Notes under the pieces: generated by a model
Seen by the model: the letters and a program-made list of their open reading frames with translations, nothing else
Told to the model about the DNA's origin: nothing
Database searches by the model: none
Shown: positions 53,723 to 62,700 of the stretch, piece by piece
Layout: the number at the start of each line of letters is the position of its first letter
Numbering within the stretch: the stretch's first letter is position 1
Made by a program: the position numbers and the translations under genes
DNA from: CBDFNN01 sp965250215
GTDB taxonomy: Bacteria > Bacteroidota > Rhodothermia > Rhodothermales > DATKEJ01
DNA: 64,000 bases
Direction: 5' to 3'
NCBI GenBank assembly: GCA_965250215.1
Contig: CBDFNN010000004.1
Span: 1,674,001-1,738,000, forward strand

Positions 53723-54733
53723 TTAATTGCCGGATTCGATGTCGTTCTTGTTCATCCAGTATCTGGCTTTTGACATCGCCTCGTCCGCGCTTTTGTCATC
53801 CCCAGCGTCTCGATACAAACCAGCTAGGCGCAACCACTGTGCTGGGTTCTCTGGATTATTATCTGCACGGAGCTTCATAAGAGCTATCTCTGAGTTAAGA
53901 TTTTGTAGCGAATCAGTTTGTCCAAGATATTGCTTGGCTTCATTAGTTTTCTTCAATTGAGTCAATGTCATTCCCAATTGGTAGCTCGCGCCTTCGTGAC
54001 GTGGATTGATTTCCAAGACTTGTCGCAATAATAGTTCGGCCTCGTCAAATCTTTGTGTTCTTAAGGCCAGTAAACCCATCTTATACAAGAGCTCTGTTTT
54101 CCCTCCGAGGCGCGCAACAGATTTCCGTGCATAGGAATAGGCTTCCTCCATATTGCCATCCATTTCGTGCAGGTCGGATATCCAAGGCCAAATCGTCGCG
54201 AAGCTCGAATCTTCCTTCTCGATCTGTCTAAATGCCAACATAGCAGCCTCGTGATCTCCTTTTAGAGCACGTGCCCGCGCGATTTGAGCACGCACTTTTA
54301 TGGGTTCACCTTCAACTACGGCTAGCTCCATCTCAAAATACTCAATGGCTTCGTCATGTAGTTCTCTGAGGAAGGCATTTGTGCCGAGCTTGAACCAGAC
54401 GCCCCCAGCATTTTGATCGCTTTCAAGAATGAGTCGATACATTGAATCTGACTTTGAAAATAGACGAAGATCTCGGTACAGGTCTCCTTGAAGGTGCAGT
54501 GCTTTGGCGAAATTTGGAGTAAGAACCAATGTGCTATCCAGCCACTTAGATGCACTCGTTAAGTTATTTTTTTCGTAAGCAATGCTGGCCTGGTTGAAAG
54601 TCTTGATGGCCTCCGGCGACAAAACGATCGAGCTGGTTTTCTTCTTCTCCGTACAAGATGTGTTGAGTATGAGCAGGCAAAGGAATATGTATCTATTGTA
54701 ACTACGCAAGGAATTGGAAAGCCTTCGAATCAA
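53723..54733 (-). CDS. TPR-repeat lipoprotein
   Basis: The 336-aa protein has a lipobox of NTSC (Cys27). The mature part is TPR helices throughout, such as LYRDLRLFSKSDSMYRLILESD near residue 88 and LEINPRHEGASYQLGMTLTQL near 246. It would bind proteins at a membrane surface. It is unlike the TPR lipoprotein at 2141 in detail. It lies 47 bp upstream of the aminotransferase gene on the same strand and 48 bp from the divergent LRR gene. Confidence 0.85.
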   Translation of the reverse strand: MIRRLSNSLRSYNRYIFLCLLILNTSCTEKKKTSSIVLSPEAIKTFNQASIAYEKNNLTSASKWLDSTLVLTPNFAKALHLQGDLYRDLRLFSKSDSMYRLILESDQNAGGVWFKLGTNAFLRELHDEAIEYFEMELAVVEGEPIKVRAQIARARALKGDHEAAMLAFRQIEKEDSSFATIWPWISDLHEMDGNMEEAYSYARKSVARLGGKTELLYKMGLLALRTQRFDEAELLLRQVLEINPRHEGASYQLGMTLTQLKKTNEAKQYLGQTDSLQNLNSEIALMKLRADNNPENPAQWLRLAGLYRDAGDDKSADEAMSKARYWMNKNDIESGN

Positions 54734-54781
54734 GATGGATAAATCTAGGTAGATCAGTTAAACAGGTCAGCAAGTGCTAGA

Positions 54782-56800
54782 ATGTACCACATTGGAAAAA
54801 AATATTTTCTCTTTTGTTTTGCCATACTTGCTGTTTCTCAGGACTCGTCCGCTCAGTATCTGGGATGTTCGAAAATCGAACAGATTCCTAGGACAGAATG
54901 CGAGTCCTTAGAACGAATATTTGAGGAGGCCAATGGCAGAATATGGAGAAATAATCGGGGATGGCTGCGTAGCAATCAACCCTGTAATTGGTTCGGCATA
55001 ACGTGCACTTCTACATCGTGGCCACGCAACGTAATTAGACTGAATCTTTCTTCAAATGATTTGACAGGATCTATTCCCGGAGAGATTTCTCAGTTGACCG
55101 AGCTTCGAGAGCTGATCATTCACAACCGAGCGGCTGGTACAGGCGCTCTCTTTGGGCAGCTCCGGGGGACTCTCTCAAGCGTACTTTCTGACTTATCAAA
55201 TCTCGAAGTCCTTTGGCTAAGCAATAATAGAATCGGTGGTTCATTGCCGGCTGAATATTCTCGAATGTCCAAGCTGAAGTTATTGCTACTGGATCAAAAT
55301 GAATTCACAGGTCCGATTCCTGAGAGTTACGGTGATCTTGACTTGCTCGAAGAAATTGATTTTTCAGGTAATCAGCTGGCTGGTGAAATTCCAGACGAGT
55401 TTGTTCGGCTTGGGAGATTGAGAGAACTCGTCCTTTCCTCCAATCTACTATTCGGTCCAATTCCAGATCAACTGGGGAATCTCGAGGCTCTTCGAAAACT
55501 CGAATTGGATTCCAACAATTTGACAGGCCCCGTCCCCGCCTCGCTTACGTCCTTAAAACGATTGGTCTCACTCAGGCTGGAAGGGAATCAACTTGAATCT
55601 CCAATAAGCCAATCCCAAGCGCGCGAGTTTTCCGAAATAGCGAACTGTAATCTAATTCAAGGCCCAGCGACTTCAAGCCAGAAAGCTCTTTGCTTTCCCG
55701 GTTTTATAGATGGATCATCGGAGCAGTCCCTTTGTGGTCTTGACAGTTCCGCAGACTGCAGTTCTTGCTCGGGGATTAATTTTGATGACTCACAGTGTTT
55801 GGCTCTGGAGTCGATTTACACGGCTTCCCGCGGAGACTCATGGAGCAATAAAGATGGCTGGCTAAGCAATACCGATCCCTGCTCCTGGTTTGGTTTGAGC
55901 TGTGAAAACGATCAAGTGACTGAGATTGACCTTTCCCAAAATGGATTGAGAGGTTCACTCCCAGGTGATCTGAACTCTATTTCGAACTTGAGGGAATTGA
56001 ATTTATCTGAAAACTTGCTGGCCGGACCGATTCCTGAAGATCTTGGTGCCTTAGCCAATATCGAATTCCTTGATTTAAGTGAAAACCAATTGACAGGTGT
56101 GCTTGCTCTTCCAATTGTTGACTTAGCATCAAGAACCGACACCTGCAACCTGCAAGGGAACGATGGTAGTCTCTGTTTTCCAACAGCGCCGCCCTATGAC
56201 CAATTTCCTTCCCAAATATGTGGCCTCATGGCACGACCTAGTTGTCAACCTCAAATTCTCTCGAGTATTGAACAGTTTGAAGCTCAACAGCTTGGGCAAC
56301 GACTCATACTGTCTTGGCAAGTCGACGTAGGCTCGGAAGAGCTTGACTATAGAGTTGAGCAAGAGCGCGCTGGTGATTTCGTAGAAATCGGGCTAGTCGG
56401 GGGAAGCAGTGGCCAGGAGTATCAGTTCATTCTGACAAATCCTCAAATTGGTCAGACACGCTTTCGTATTCAGATACTCGATGCATCCGGTTCCATCAAG
56501 GACGGACCTGTTCTTGATGTCGTGTTCATCCCATCACATTTTCTAATCCAAGGACCATTTCCGAATCCAGCTATTCAGCGAAGCTCCATACGGATTGCCA
56601 TCAAAGAAAGGGCTGTAATCAAGCTTGAGTTGTTCGATCTTGTTGGAAAGAAAATCAGAACACTTTTTGAGAATCCTCTGGAGGAGGGGAGGGAAGAACT
56701 TCTGGATATCGATCTCCGAGGTCTTTCTTCAGGATTGTATTTTTTGAAGATTGGCAATGGATCCGAATCAGTTACACTGCCCCTGCACATCTTAAAGTGA
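54782..56800 (+). CDS. Secreted LRR protein with T9SS sorting domain
   Basis: The 672-aa protein has a signal peptide ending SSAQ. It contains two modules of the plant-receptor LRR type. Each begins with a cap (CESLERIFEEANGRIWRNN then PCNWFGITC; CLALESIYTASRGDSWSNKD then PCSWFGLSC). The first cap is followed by about eight and the second by about three 24-residue repeats of the LxGxIPxxLxxLxxL kind. The last 80 residues are a T9SS sorting domain (FPNPAIQRSS to LHILK). The repeats bind protein or glycan. The cap-repeat duplication suggests internal gene duplication; the plant-like repeat form is common in secreted proteins of this group. Confidence 0.9.
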   Translation: MYHIGKKYFLFCFAILAVSQDSSAQYLGCSKIEQIPRTECESLERIFEEANGRIWRNNRGWLRSNQPCNWFGITCTSTSWPRNVIRLNLSSNDLTGSIPGEISQLTELRELIIHNRAAGTGALFGQLRGTLSSVLSDLSNLEVLWLSNNRIGGSLPAEYSRMSKLKLLLLDQNEFTGPIPESYGDLDLLEEIDFSGNQLAGEIPDEFVRLGRLRELVLSSNLLFGPIPDQLGNLEALRKLELDSNNLTGPVPASLTSLKRLVSLRLEGNQLESPISQSQAREFSEIANCNLIQGPATSSQKALCFPGFIDGSSEQSLCGLDSSADCSSCSGINFDDSQCLALESIYTASRGDSWSNKDGWLSNTDPCSWFGLSCENDQVTEIDLSQNGLRGSLPGDLNSISNLRELNLSENLLAGPIPEDLGALANIEFLDLSENQLTGVLALPIVDLASRTDTCNLQGNDGSLCFPTAPPYDQFPSQICGLMARPSCQPQILSSIEQFEAQQLGQRLILSWQVDVGSEELDYRVEQERAGDFVEIGLVGGSSGQEYQFILTNPQIGQTRFRIQILDASGSIKDGPVLDVVFIPSHFLIQGPFPNPAIQRSSIRIAIKERAVIKLELFDLVGKKIRTLFENPLEEGREELLDIDLRGLSSGLYFLKIGNGSESVTLPLHILK

Positions 56801-56826
56801 CAAGCGATCAAATATGCCGGAATAAG

Positions 56827-57792
56827 TTAGGCAACTATGTCCCAGGCTATTCCCGCGGCTCCATAGACCCCCGCCTTATCCAGCAAATCAGACACTACTA
56901 TGTCGATGATCTCATCGGCGGGATATCTAAATACATGTTTTGAAACGTGTCGCTTTATTCGGTCAAGGAAGAGTTGGGAAGCATGGACTGCGCCCCCGCT
57001 TAGAATAATTCGTTCCGGTGCATATAGATGAACGGCACTCACCAATAGCCAGGCAAGATTGTCTACCCAAATGTCAAACTCGGCTCTGCAAAGATCATCG
57101 CCCTCCTGCATAGCATCTACGACTGACTTGAAATCGATGCTTTGAGCATCAACAAAATATTGATCGCTCAACAAAGATGGTATTCCGCGAGCGAGACCAC
57201 TTCGAACCGCGATAGCTAGAGCCAAAGCTGAGCACCTCATTTCTGCAGTTCCGCGACCATTCGTTAGACAGACATGGCCGCCATCAAGACCTTGTGCCGT
57301 GTGACTAAGTTGAGTACCAAACTGAAGATGCGGATCGCGCAAGATCTTGCCGTCGAGCTTGACGCCAGATCCCACACCCGTCCCGATGGTTATGGTTAGG
57401 GCCCAGTCGACATCCTTCGCCTTTCCATACCTAGACTCCGCCACTATCGAAAGTCGCCCATCGTTGTCAGCAATTACTGGGAGCCCAGTCTTTTCATTCA
57501 GTTCTTTGACGAAAGGATAGCCTTCCAATCCCTTGATTTTACCTGGAAGGAGTACGACCCCAAAGCTGGGATCAACAGCACCAGAAAACCCAAGGCCCAA
57601 GGCAAGTGCTTTACTACCCAATTCCTCCTCCAGCTTGCCGACCACCTCGAGCATCCTTTCGATCAATTCGGGAGCTTGCATGGTATAGCCAGAATCGATG
57701 GCTTCTGTTTTTAATAAAACACCGCTCTTGTCGACTGCTCCGTATTTCAAACGGGTACCGCCAACATCAAAACCGATTGTGTAGCTTGACAT
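56827..57792 (-). CDS. ROK family sugar kinase with altered zinc site
   Basis: The 321-aa protein starts with the ATP-site motif FDVGGTRLK and has VIADNDGRLS and LTITIGTGVGSG of ROK kinases, and LSGGAVHASQ late. The ROK zinc signature, normally three cysteines in CxCGxxGC, is here replaced by a CLTNGRGTAEMRC stretch, so most zinc ligands are lost. It would phosphorylate a sugar or amino sugar in the cytosol. It is 5 bp downstream of the SIS gene, and both lie beside a sugar-binding protein gene. Confidence 0.88.
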   Translation of the reverse strand: MSSYTIGFDVGGTRLKYGAVDKSGVLLKTEAIDSGYTMQAPELIERMLEVVGKLEEELGSKALALGLGFSGAVDPSFGVVLLPGKIKGLEGYPFVKELNEKTGLPVIADNDGRLSIVAESRYGKAKDVDWALTITIGTGVGSGVKLDGKILRDPHLQFGTQLSHTAQGLDGGHVCLTNGRGTAEMRCSALALAIAVRSGLARGIPSLLSDQYFVDAQSIDFKSVVDAMQEGDDLCRAEFDIWVDNLAWLLVSAVHLYAPERIILSGGAVHASQLFLDRIKRHVSKHVFRYPADEIIDIVVSDLLDKAGVYGAAGIAWDIVA

Positions 57793-57797
57793 ACTAG

Positions 57798-58568
57798 TTA
57801 TTGATACAGGTGAGCGAGGCTCTTTCGGTACCCTTCATAAAAATCGTCCAGTTGGTGATCATTTTTCTCAGCTCCAATAAATTGGTGGCTCGGAAGAACG
57901 TTTGGAATATGTCCTCGCGCGACTAGTTTTTCCGCGGTCTCAACTCGAAGCATGTTCATCAACATTGCACCAGTGACAGTGGACGTTGGTCCTACAGTCC
58001 ATTCCATTCCTTCTATCTCGCAAATGCAATCTCCTGGAGGACAATGGTTATCGAGAACGACATCAGCAACGTCCATGAGTTTTTTTCCAGAACTATGATT
58101 GGCTGGGGACTGAGCAGAATGAGGAACAGAACACATGCATATTACCGGCATATTTCTGTTTTTCGCACCCATTGCCATTTCCACGATCAACGGTCTAATC
58201 CCACTTGTCGATATGCACACCATGGCGTCGTTTGGTCCGAACTTGTATCCCTTAAGAAGCTCCTCAGCGTAGCCCTCGTATTTTTCCAGAAATAGGGGCC
58301 CGCGAAGTCCGTTTTGGCCGATTATATTGGAATGGTTCGATATGGCAAGTTCGACCATCGCAACAAAACCCACAAAGCCACCTTGCCTCGGGGTCATCTC
58401 CTCACACATAATGCGGGAGTGCCCGCATCCAAATAAGAAAACGAGACCACCTTTGCTGATGCTCTCTGCACAGATTTCCGATGCCTTATCGACATTTTCC
58501 ATCTGAGAATCTCTTATCTGGGCAAGAAGAGTCGAGGTTTTGTCATAGTAATCCTGTGCTGCGGACAT
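57798..58568 (-). CDS. SIS-domain sugar isomerase-like protein (UPF0309)
   Basis: The 256-aa protein has the SIS fold: GLVFLFGCGHSRIMCEEM at the phosphosugar site, MVCISTSGIRPLIVEMA, and a terminal helix with GYRKSLAHLY. It matches the UPF0309 branch, whose members are thought to act on phosphorylated amino sugars, by fold. It is cytosolic. It is the first gene of an operon with the ROK kinase. A short heptanucleotide array abuts its ATG with no Shine-Dalgarno site. Confidence 0.85.
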   Translation of the reverse strand: MSAAQDYYDKTSTLLAQIRDSQMENVDKASEICAESISKGGLVFLFGCGHSRIMCEEMTPRQGGFVGFVAMVELAISNHSNIIGQNGLRGPLFLEKYEGYAEELLKGYKFGPNDAMVCISTSGIRPLIVEMAMGAKNRNMPVICMCSVPHSAQSPANHSSGKKLMDVADVVLDNHCPPGDCICEIEGMEWTVGPTSTVTGAMLMNMLRVETAEKLVARGHIPNVLPSHQFIGAEKNDHQLDDFYEGYRKSLAHLYQ

Positions 58569-58589
58569 ATTTAGTAATCAGTAATTAGT
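58569..58589 (-). repeat. Heptanucleotide array abutting the SIS gene start
   Basis: Read on the minus strand, three units in exact phase (ACTAATT, ACTGATT, ACTAAAT) run straight into the ATG of the SIS gene with no spacer. The units resemble the last unit of the array at 16374. Confidence 0.65.
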
Positions 58590-58669
58590 TTTTTGAATCT
58601 TGTGAGTTGAGAACTAGCTTCGTTCTCGGACTTTTCTTTTTCAGCCCGCCAAAAAGCTAACACAAAACT

Positions 58670-59605
58670 ATGCGAATAACGAGCCTACTTATCGTTTTCC
58701 TTCTTAGCCTTGGACTTCTCTCTTGCTCCGAAGCAAGCCAAGATATATCTGCCAAGAATGACCAGACGAAAATGAAGGTTGGTGTTACCCTATTGACCAT
58801 GACTCATCCTTTTTTTCTCGAAATGATAAAGGGTTTGGAGGCGGAGGCAGGTCGGCAGAATTTCGAAATTCAAATCGTCTCTGCTGAGTTCGATGTCGCG
58901 AAACAACAGAATCAGGTCTCAGATTTTATAGTTCAGGGCGTGGATGCCATTATCCTTTGTCCGGCTGATTCTCGAGCCATTGGAACGACTATCAAGCAGG
59001 CCAATGAAGCGGGGATTCCTGTCTTTACGGCTGACATAGCGTCCCTAGCTGGCGAGGGAGAAGTACAAGCACATGTGGGAATAGACAATCTCATGGGTGG
59101 AAGAATGGCCGGGGAGCTTGCGATAGACGCACTCGGACAGAACGGTAAAATCGCAATTATTGATCACCCCGAAGTTGAGTCAGTCATCCTTCGAACCCGT
59201 GGATTCAATCAAGTTATAGACGAAGCGAGGCAAGCAGGATCTCAAATCGAAGTGGTGACTACCTTGCCAGCCGGTGGATCGCAGGATCGTGCCTTTAGAG
59301 TGGCCGAAGACATTTTACAGGCACATCCAGATATCGATCTCTTTTTTGGTATCAATGATGAGTCGGCTTTGGGTGCCGTCGCAGCCATCGAGAAAGCTGG
59401 GAAATCTGAAAGCGTTAAAGTGATTGGTCTCGGAGGGAAAAAAGAGGCATTGGAAGCCGTCGATTCAGGTCGGCTTTTCGCAGATGTACAAACAAACCCA
59501 GATCAAATTGGATTACTCTCTATCCAAAGAGTCGCACAATATTTCGCCGGTGAATCAGTCGAAAAAGAAACGAGAATACCAACGGAAGCCTACGTTCAAC
59601 AATAA
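58670..59605 (+). CDS. Sugar-binding lipoprotein (RbsB-like)
   Basis: The 311-aa protein has a lipobox of LLSC (Cys19), then the Peripla_BP_4 fold: KVGVTLLTMTHPFFLEMIKG, QGVDAIILCPADSRAIG, and HVGIDNLMGGRMAGELA. It binds a monosaccharide, ribose- or xylose-like by fold. No permease or ATPase gene is beside it, so either these are elsewhere or it senses sugar. It is divergent from the SIS-ROK operon across 101 bp, and the three probably serve one sugar. Confidence 0.88.
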   Translation: MRITSLLIVFLLSLGLLSCSEASQDISAKNDQTKMKVGVTLLTMTHPFFLEMIKGLEAEAGRQNFEIQIVSAEFDVAKQQNQVSDFIVQGVDAIILCPADSRAIGTTIKQANEAGIPVFTADIASLAGEGEVQAHVGIDNLMGGRMAGELAIDALGQNGKIAIIDHPEVESVILRTRGFNQVIDEARQAGSQIEVVTTLPAGGSQDRAFRVAEDILQAHPDIDLFFGINDESALGAVAAIEKAGKSESVKVIGLGGKKEALEAVDSGRLFADVQTNPDQIGLLSIQRVAQYFAGESVEKETRIPTEAYVQQ

Positions 59606-59737
59606 ATCCTAATTAGCCATTCTATTTTTGTTTGAGAATGAAGCGTGATAACTATTAAGAATCAGAAATAACAACTATACTCCTGTTAACCGACCTCAGG
59701 CCGCCCACCCGCTTCTATTCACCTTAATAGTGCAATT

Positions 59738-62700
59738 ATGCGACGCCCCAATCCGACTCGGTTTCTTTCTCACGTTATTGGCCCATTACTCCTTCTAACG
59801 TCGACCCTGGCCGGTCCGGAGCTAGCTGAAAAGCCAGAAATCACTATTAATCCAGAAGGAATAAGCTACCCCTACATGAATCTAGGTGTGGCCTCATCAT
59901 CTTCGAAGCTTGCGAATTTCGATTACGATATTGGTGGGCTCGAATTCAAGGAGATACTATTGGATGATTTTAATAATGATGGCATTGAAGATTTGGTTTC
60001 GGTGGTCCAAGATCAGCGGCACACATCTCTAGTCTTCCAGTCAGGGCGTGATGAATTTCTATGGGGAAATTATGAAGATGCCGGAGATCCTTTTAAGCAA
60101 GAAGCAAGGTCCTCGCAGCTTGCGGGCTTTTTTGACTTCGTAAAAACAGGGGATTTTAACGGGGATAGTGAGATCGACATTCTCCTCGCATCAAAGAATT
60201 CCCAGTATCTTTCGTGGATTGCCGGAAATGGCGAGGGTGATTTTGGCGAAGTTTCTACTATCTCTTTCAAAGGACATCTTCAGGACATTGTCGTCGATGA
60301 CCTCGATAGACCAGATGGATTAAACGACATCCTTTTTACCACCAAGCTTGGTAATAAGAATCAGATAATTCTAGTGAAAAATGTTGGGCTCGGATTTCAG
60401 GAGCCAGAGATTCGCGCGGAAACGGACGAAGATATATTGGCCCTTCACAGCGGTCGACTAAAAAGCAGCCACCTCATCGATACTATATATTCAACATCAA
60501 AAGGTCTCTTCAGAATTGCTGGACGCGATCCTTTCGCTCCGACAAGTCTTTCAGAACCCGAGCTTATTCTCAAACCAACCTCCCCGATTGTCGGAATATC
60601 TTCCGGCGACTTCAAAGGGAATGAGTCGGATGATTTGGTACTGGTCCAAGCTTCCGGAGACGTCAGTTTGTTCGATGTCGACGCCGGTCAACATCACACC
60701 TCTCCGTATTTCGTCGATTTGGAGAATGGTAAGCCACAGATAATCTCGGGCTCATTTTCGACTCACCTAGGACACGACATCGCCGTCTACACTCCTGGCG
60801 GAAATACCTTATCCATTTTTCATTCCTTCGATTTTCACGATGAGCAGAAATCCAAAAATGAAGAATGGGAGATGACGATACCGGCACCTCGGCAAGCGGC
60901 GCCAAGAAATATCAAATTGGCCTCCAAAATCAAGTCTCTGAAATTAGGTCGTTTGAACAAGGATGGACTATTAGATTTTGTTCTAGGAAGCGATGGGGAA
61001 AATGGTGCGGTACCACCCATCATAATGGCTTCGCGACCCGTCCAGATAATTACCGTAAATGAGGATTCTGACGCCGGACCAAGGGATTTCCAGCCGACGA
61101 CCTGCGTCACGGAATTGGGAGGATGCAATTTTGGAGTCGCTTTGGATGTTGCAGATCGGGTTGCTGGTTTAGATGAAATTCGATTCGACATTCCACGAAT
61201 TACAACTTTGGAATCCATTCGAATTGATGAGTCACTCGTTTTGGACGGAAGCTCACAAGGTCGCGTAGTATTTGAACACGAACGCAGCGTTGTAACGATC
61301 GAGGAAAATGCAGTCTCAACAGTTATAAGGTCTACGGTCGTTCCGGGACTTTCCATAAGAGCAAACGACTGCTTAATAGAAAATAACAACATTGCAGTCA
61401 ACGATGGCGCCGACACAATCAATGAGGATGGCGATATCGTTAGGATCAACTCCCAGAACAACACATTTGGGGGCACTGCTGAGAGCTTCAGAAATGTTAC
61501 GACGACAATATGGGTCCACAACTCTGACAATAAAATTCTCGGAAACCACATTGGTGTTAGTAGAAGTGGGTTTGCAGGTCTTATTGGATCAACCCCTTTT
61601 TCAAGTCAGAATGGAATAGAAGTCCGTTCGCTAAATTCTCAAATTGGGATATTTGGTATGGAAATAGGGAACGAAGACTTTGGAAGCGGTAATGTGATCA
61701 GCGGAACGGAGAGTCAAGGGATCGCAAATTGGACCGGAATCGGTGCGATAGTAATGAGAAATCTGATCGGCACAGACATAACGGGTTCTCAGGCCATCCC
61801 GAATTCTAGACAAGGCATTTTTGCTCAGGCGCAGATTACCGTAGGCGGTAGCTTGACAGAGTTGGGAAATGTAGTCTCCGGAAATACGCGTAGCGGTATT
61901 GTAGCGCCAGAGGGCTCCATCATTTCTGGAAATATCATCGGCTTAGATAAATTTGGGACTGATCCTATCCCTAATCAAGAAAGGGGCATATCTGCGACTA
62001 ATTCCACGATTGGCGGCGAAGAGTCGCAAAGTGGGAATGTGATTTCTGCAAATACGGATAGCGGAATTAATTGCAGTGGTTGTTCTATTCAAGGAAACTA
62101 TATAGGAACGGACAAGACGGGGACTCTAGCCCGTGGCAATGGGGAACATGGAATTTCAGTGTCGAGCGGCAACAAAACGGAAATTCTCTCAAATGTGATT
62201 GCGGCAAATACCGAATATGGTATTCTCGTTTCAAGGGATAGTTTGATCATCCAAGGAAACTTTATCGGAACCGATCGTGGGGCGAGTATTGAATTGGGAA
62301 ACGGTCAAAGTGGAATTCGAAGCTTGAGCAACGATTGGCTGCTTATTGGCGGAGTTGGGACTGGCGAGGGAAATACCATAGCCTTTAATGGCGGAGACGG
62401 AGTCACTTTTAATCAAATCTCCTCCGTTGACTTCGAAATCTCGGGAAATCGAATCTTTGACAACGATGGTTTGGGAATTGATGACTCGATCTTGAGCAAT
62501 GATCCTTCTGAGTATACTGGATATCCTGAGCTATCATTAAATCCCCAAGGGCAAGTTGTCGCGATGCTGTCAGGTGATCCATCCGAGAATATTCGCATAG
62601 AGTTTTTCGGGAGTCCCGCTTGCGATCCGTCAGGATTCGGCGAAGGGAAGTTTTTCTTGAGATTCGAAGATGTGACCTTGGATGGATCTGGAAATTTCGA

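Noticed and set aside
60835..61551. Minus-strand ORF of 238 codons at the giant protein gene
   Set aside because: The plus strand has an unbroken 1421-codon frame with consistent repeats across the same span.
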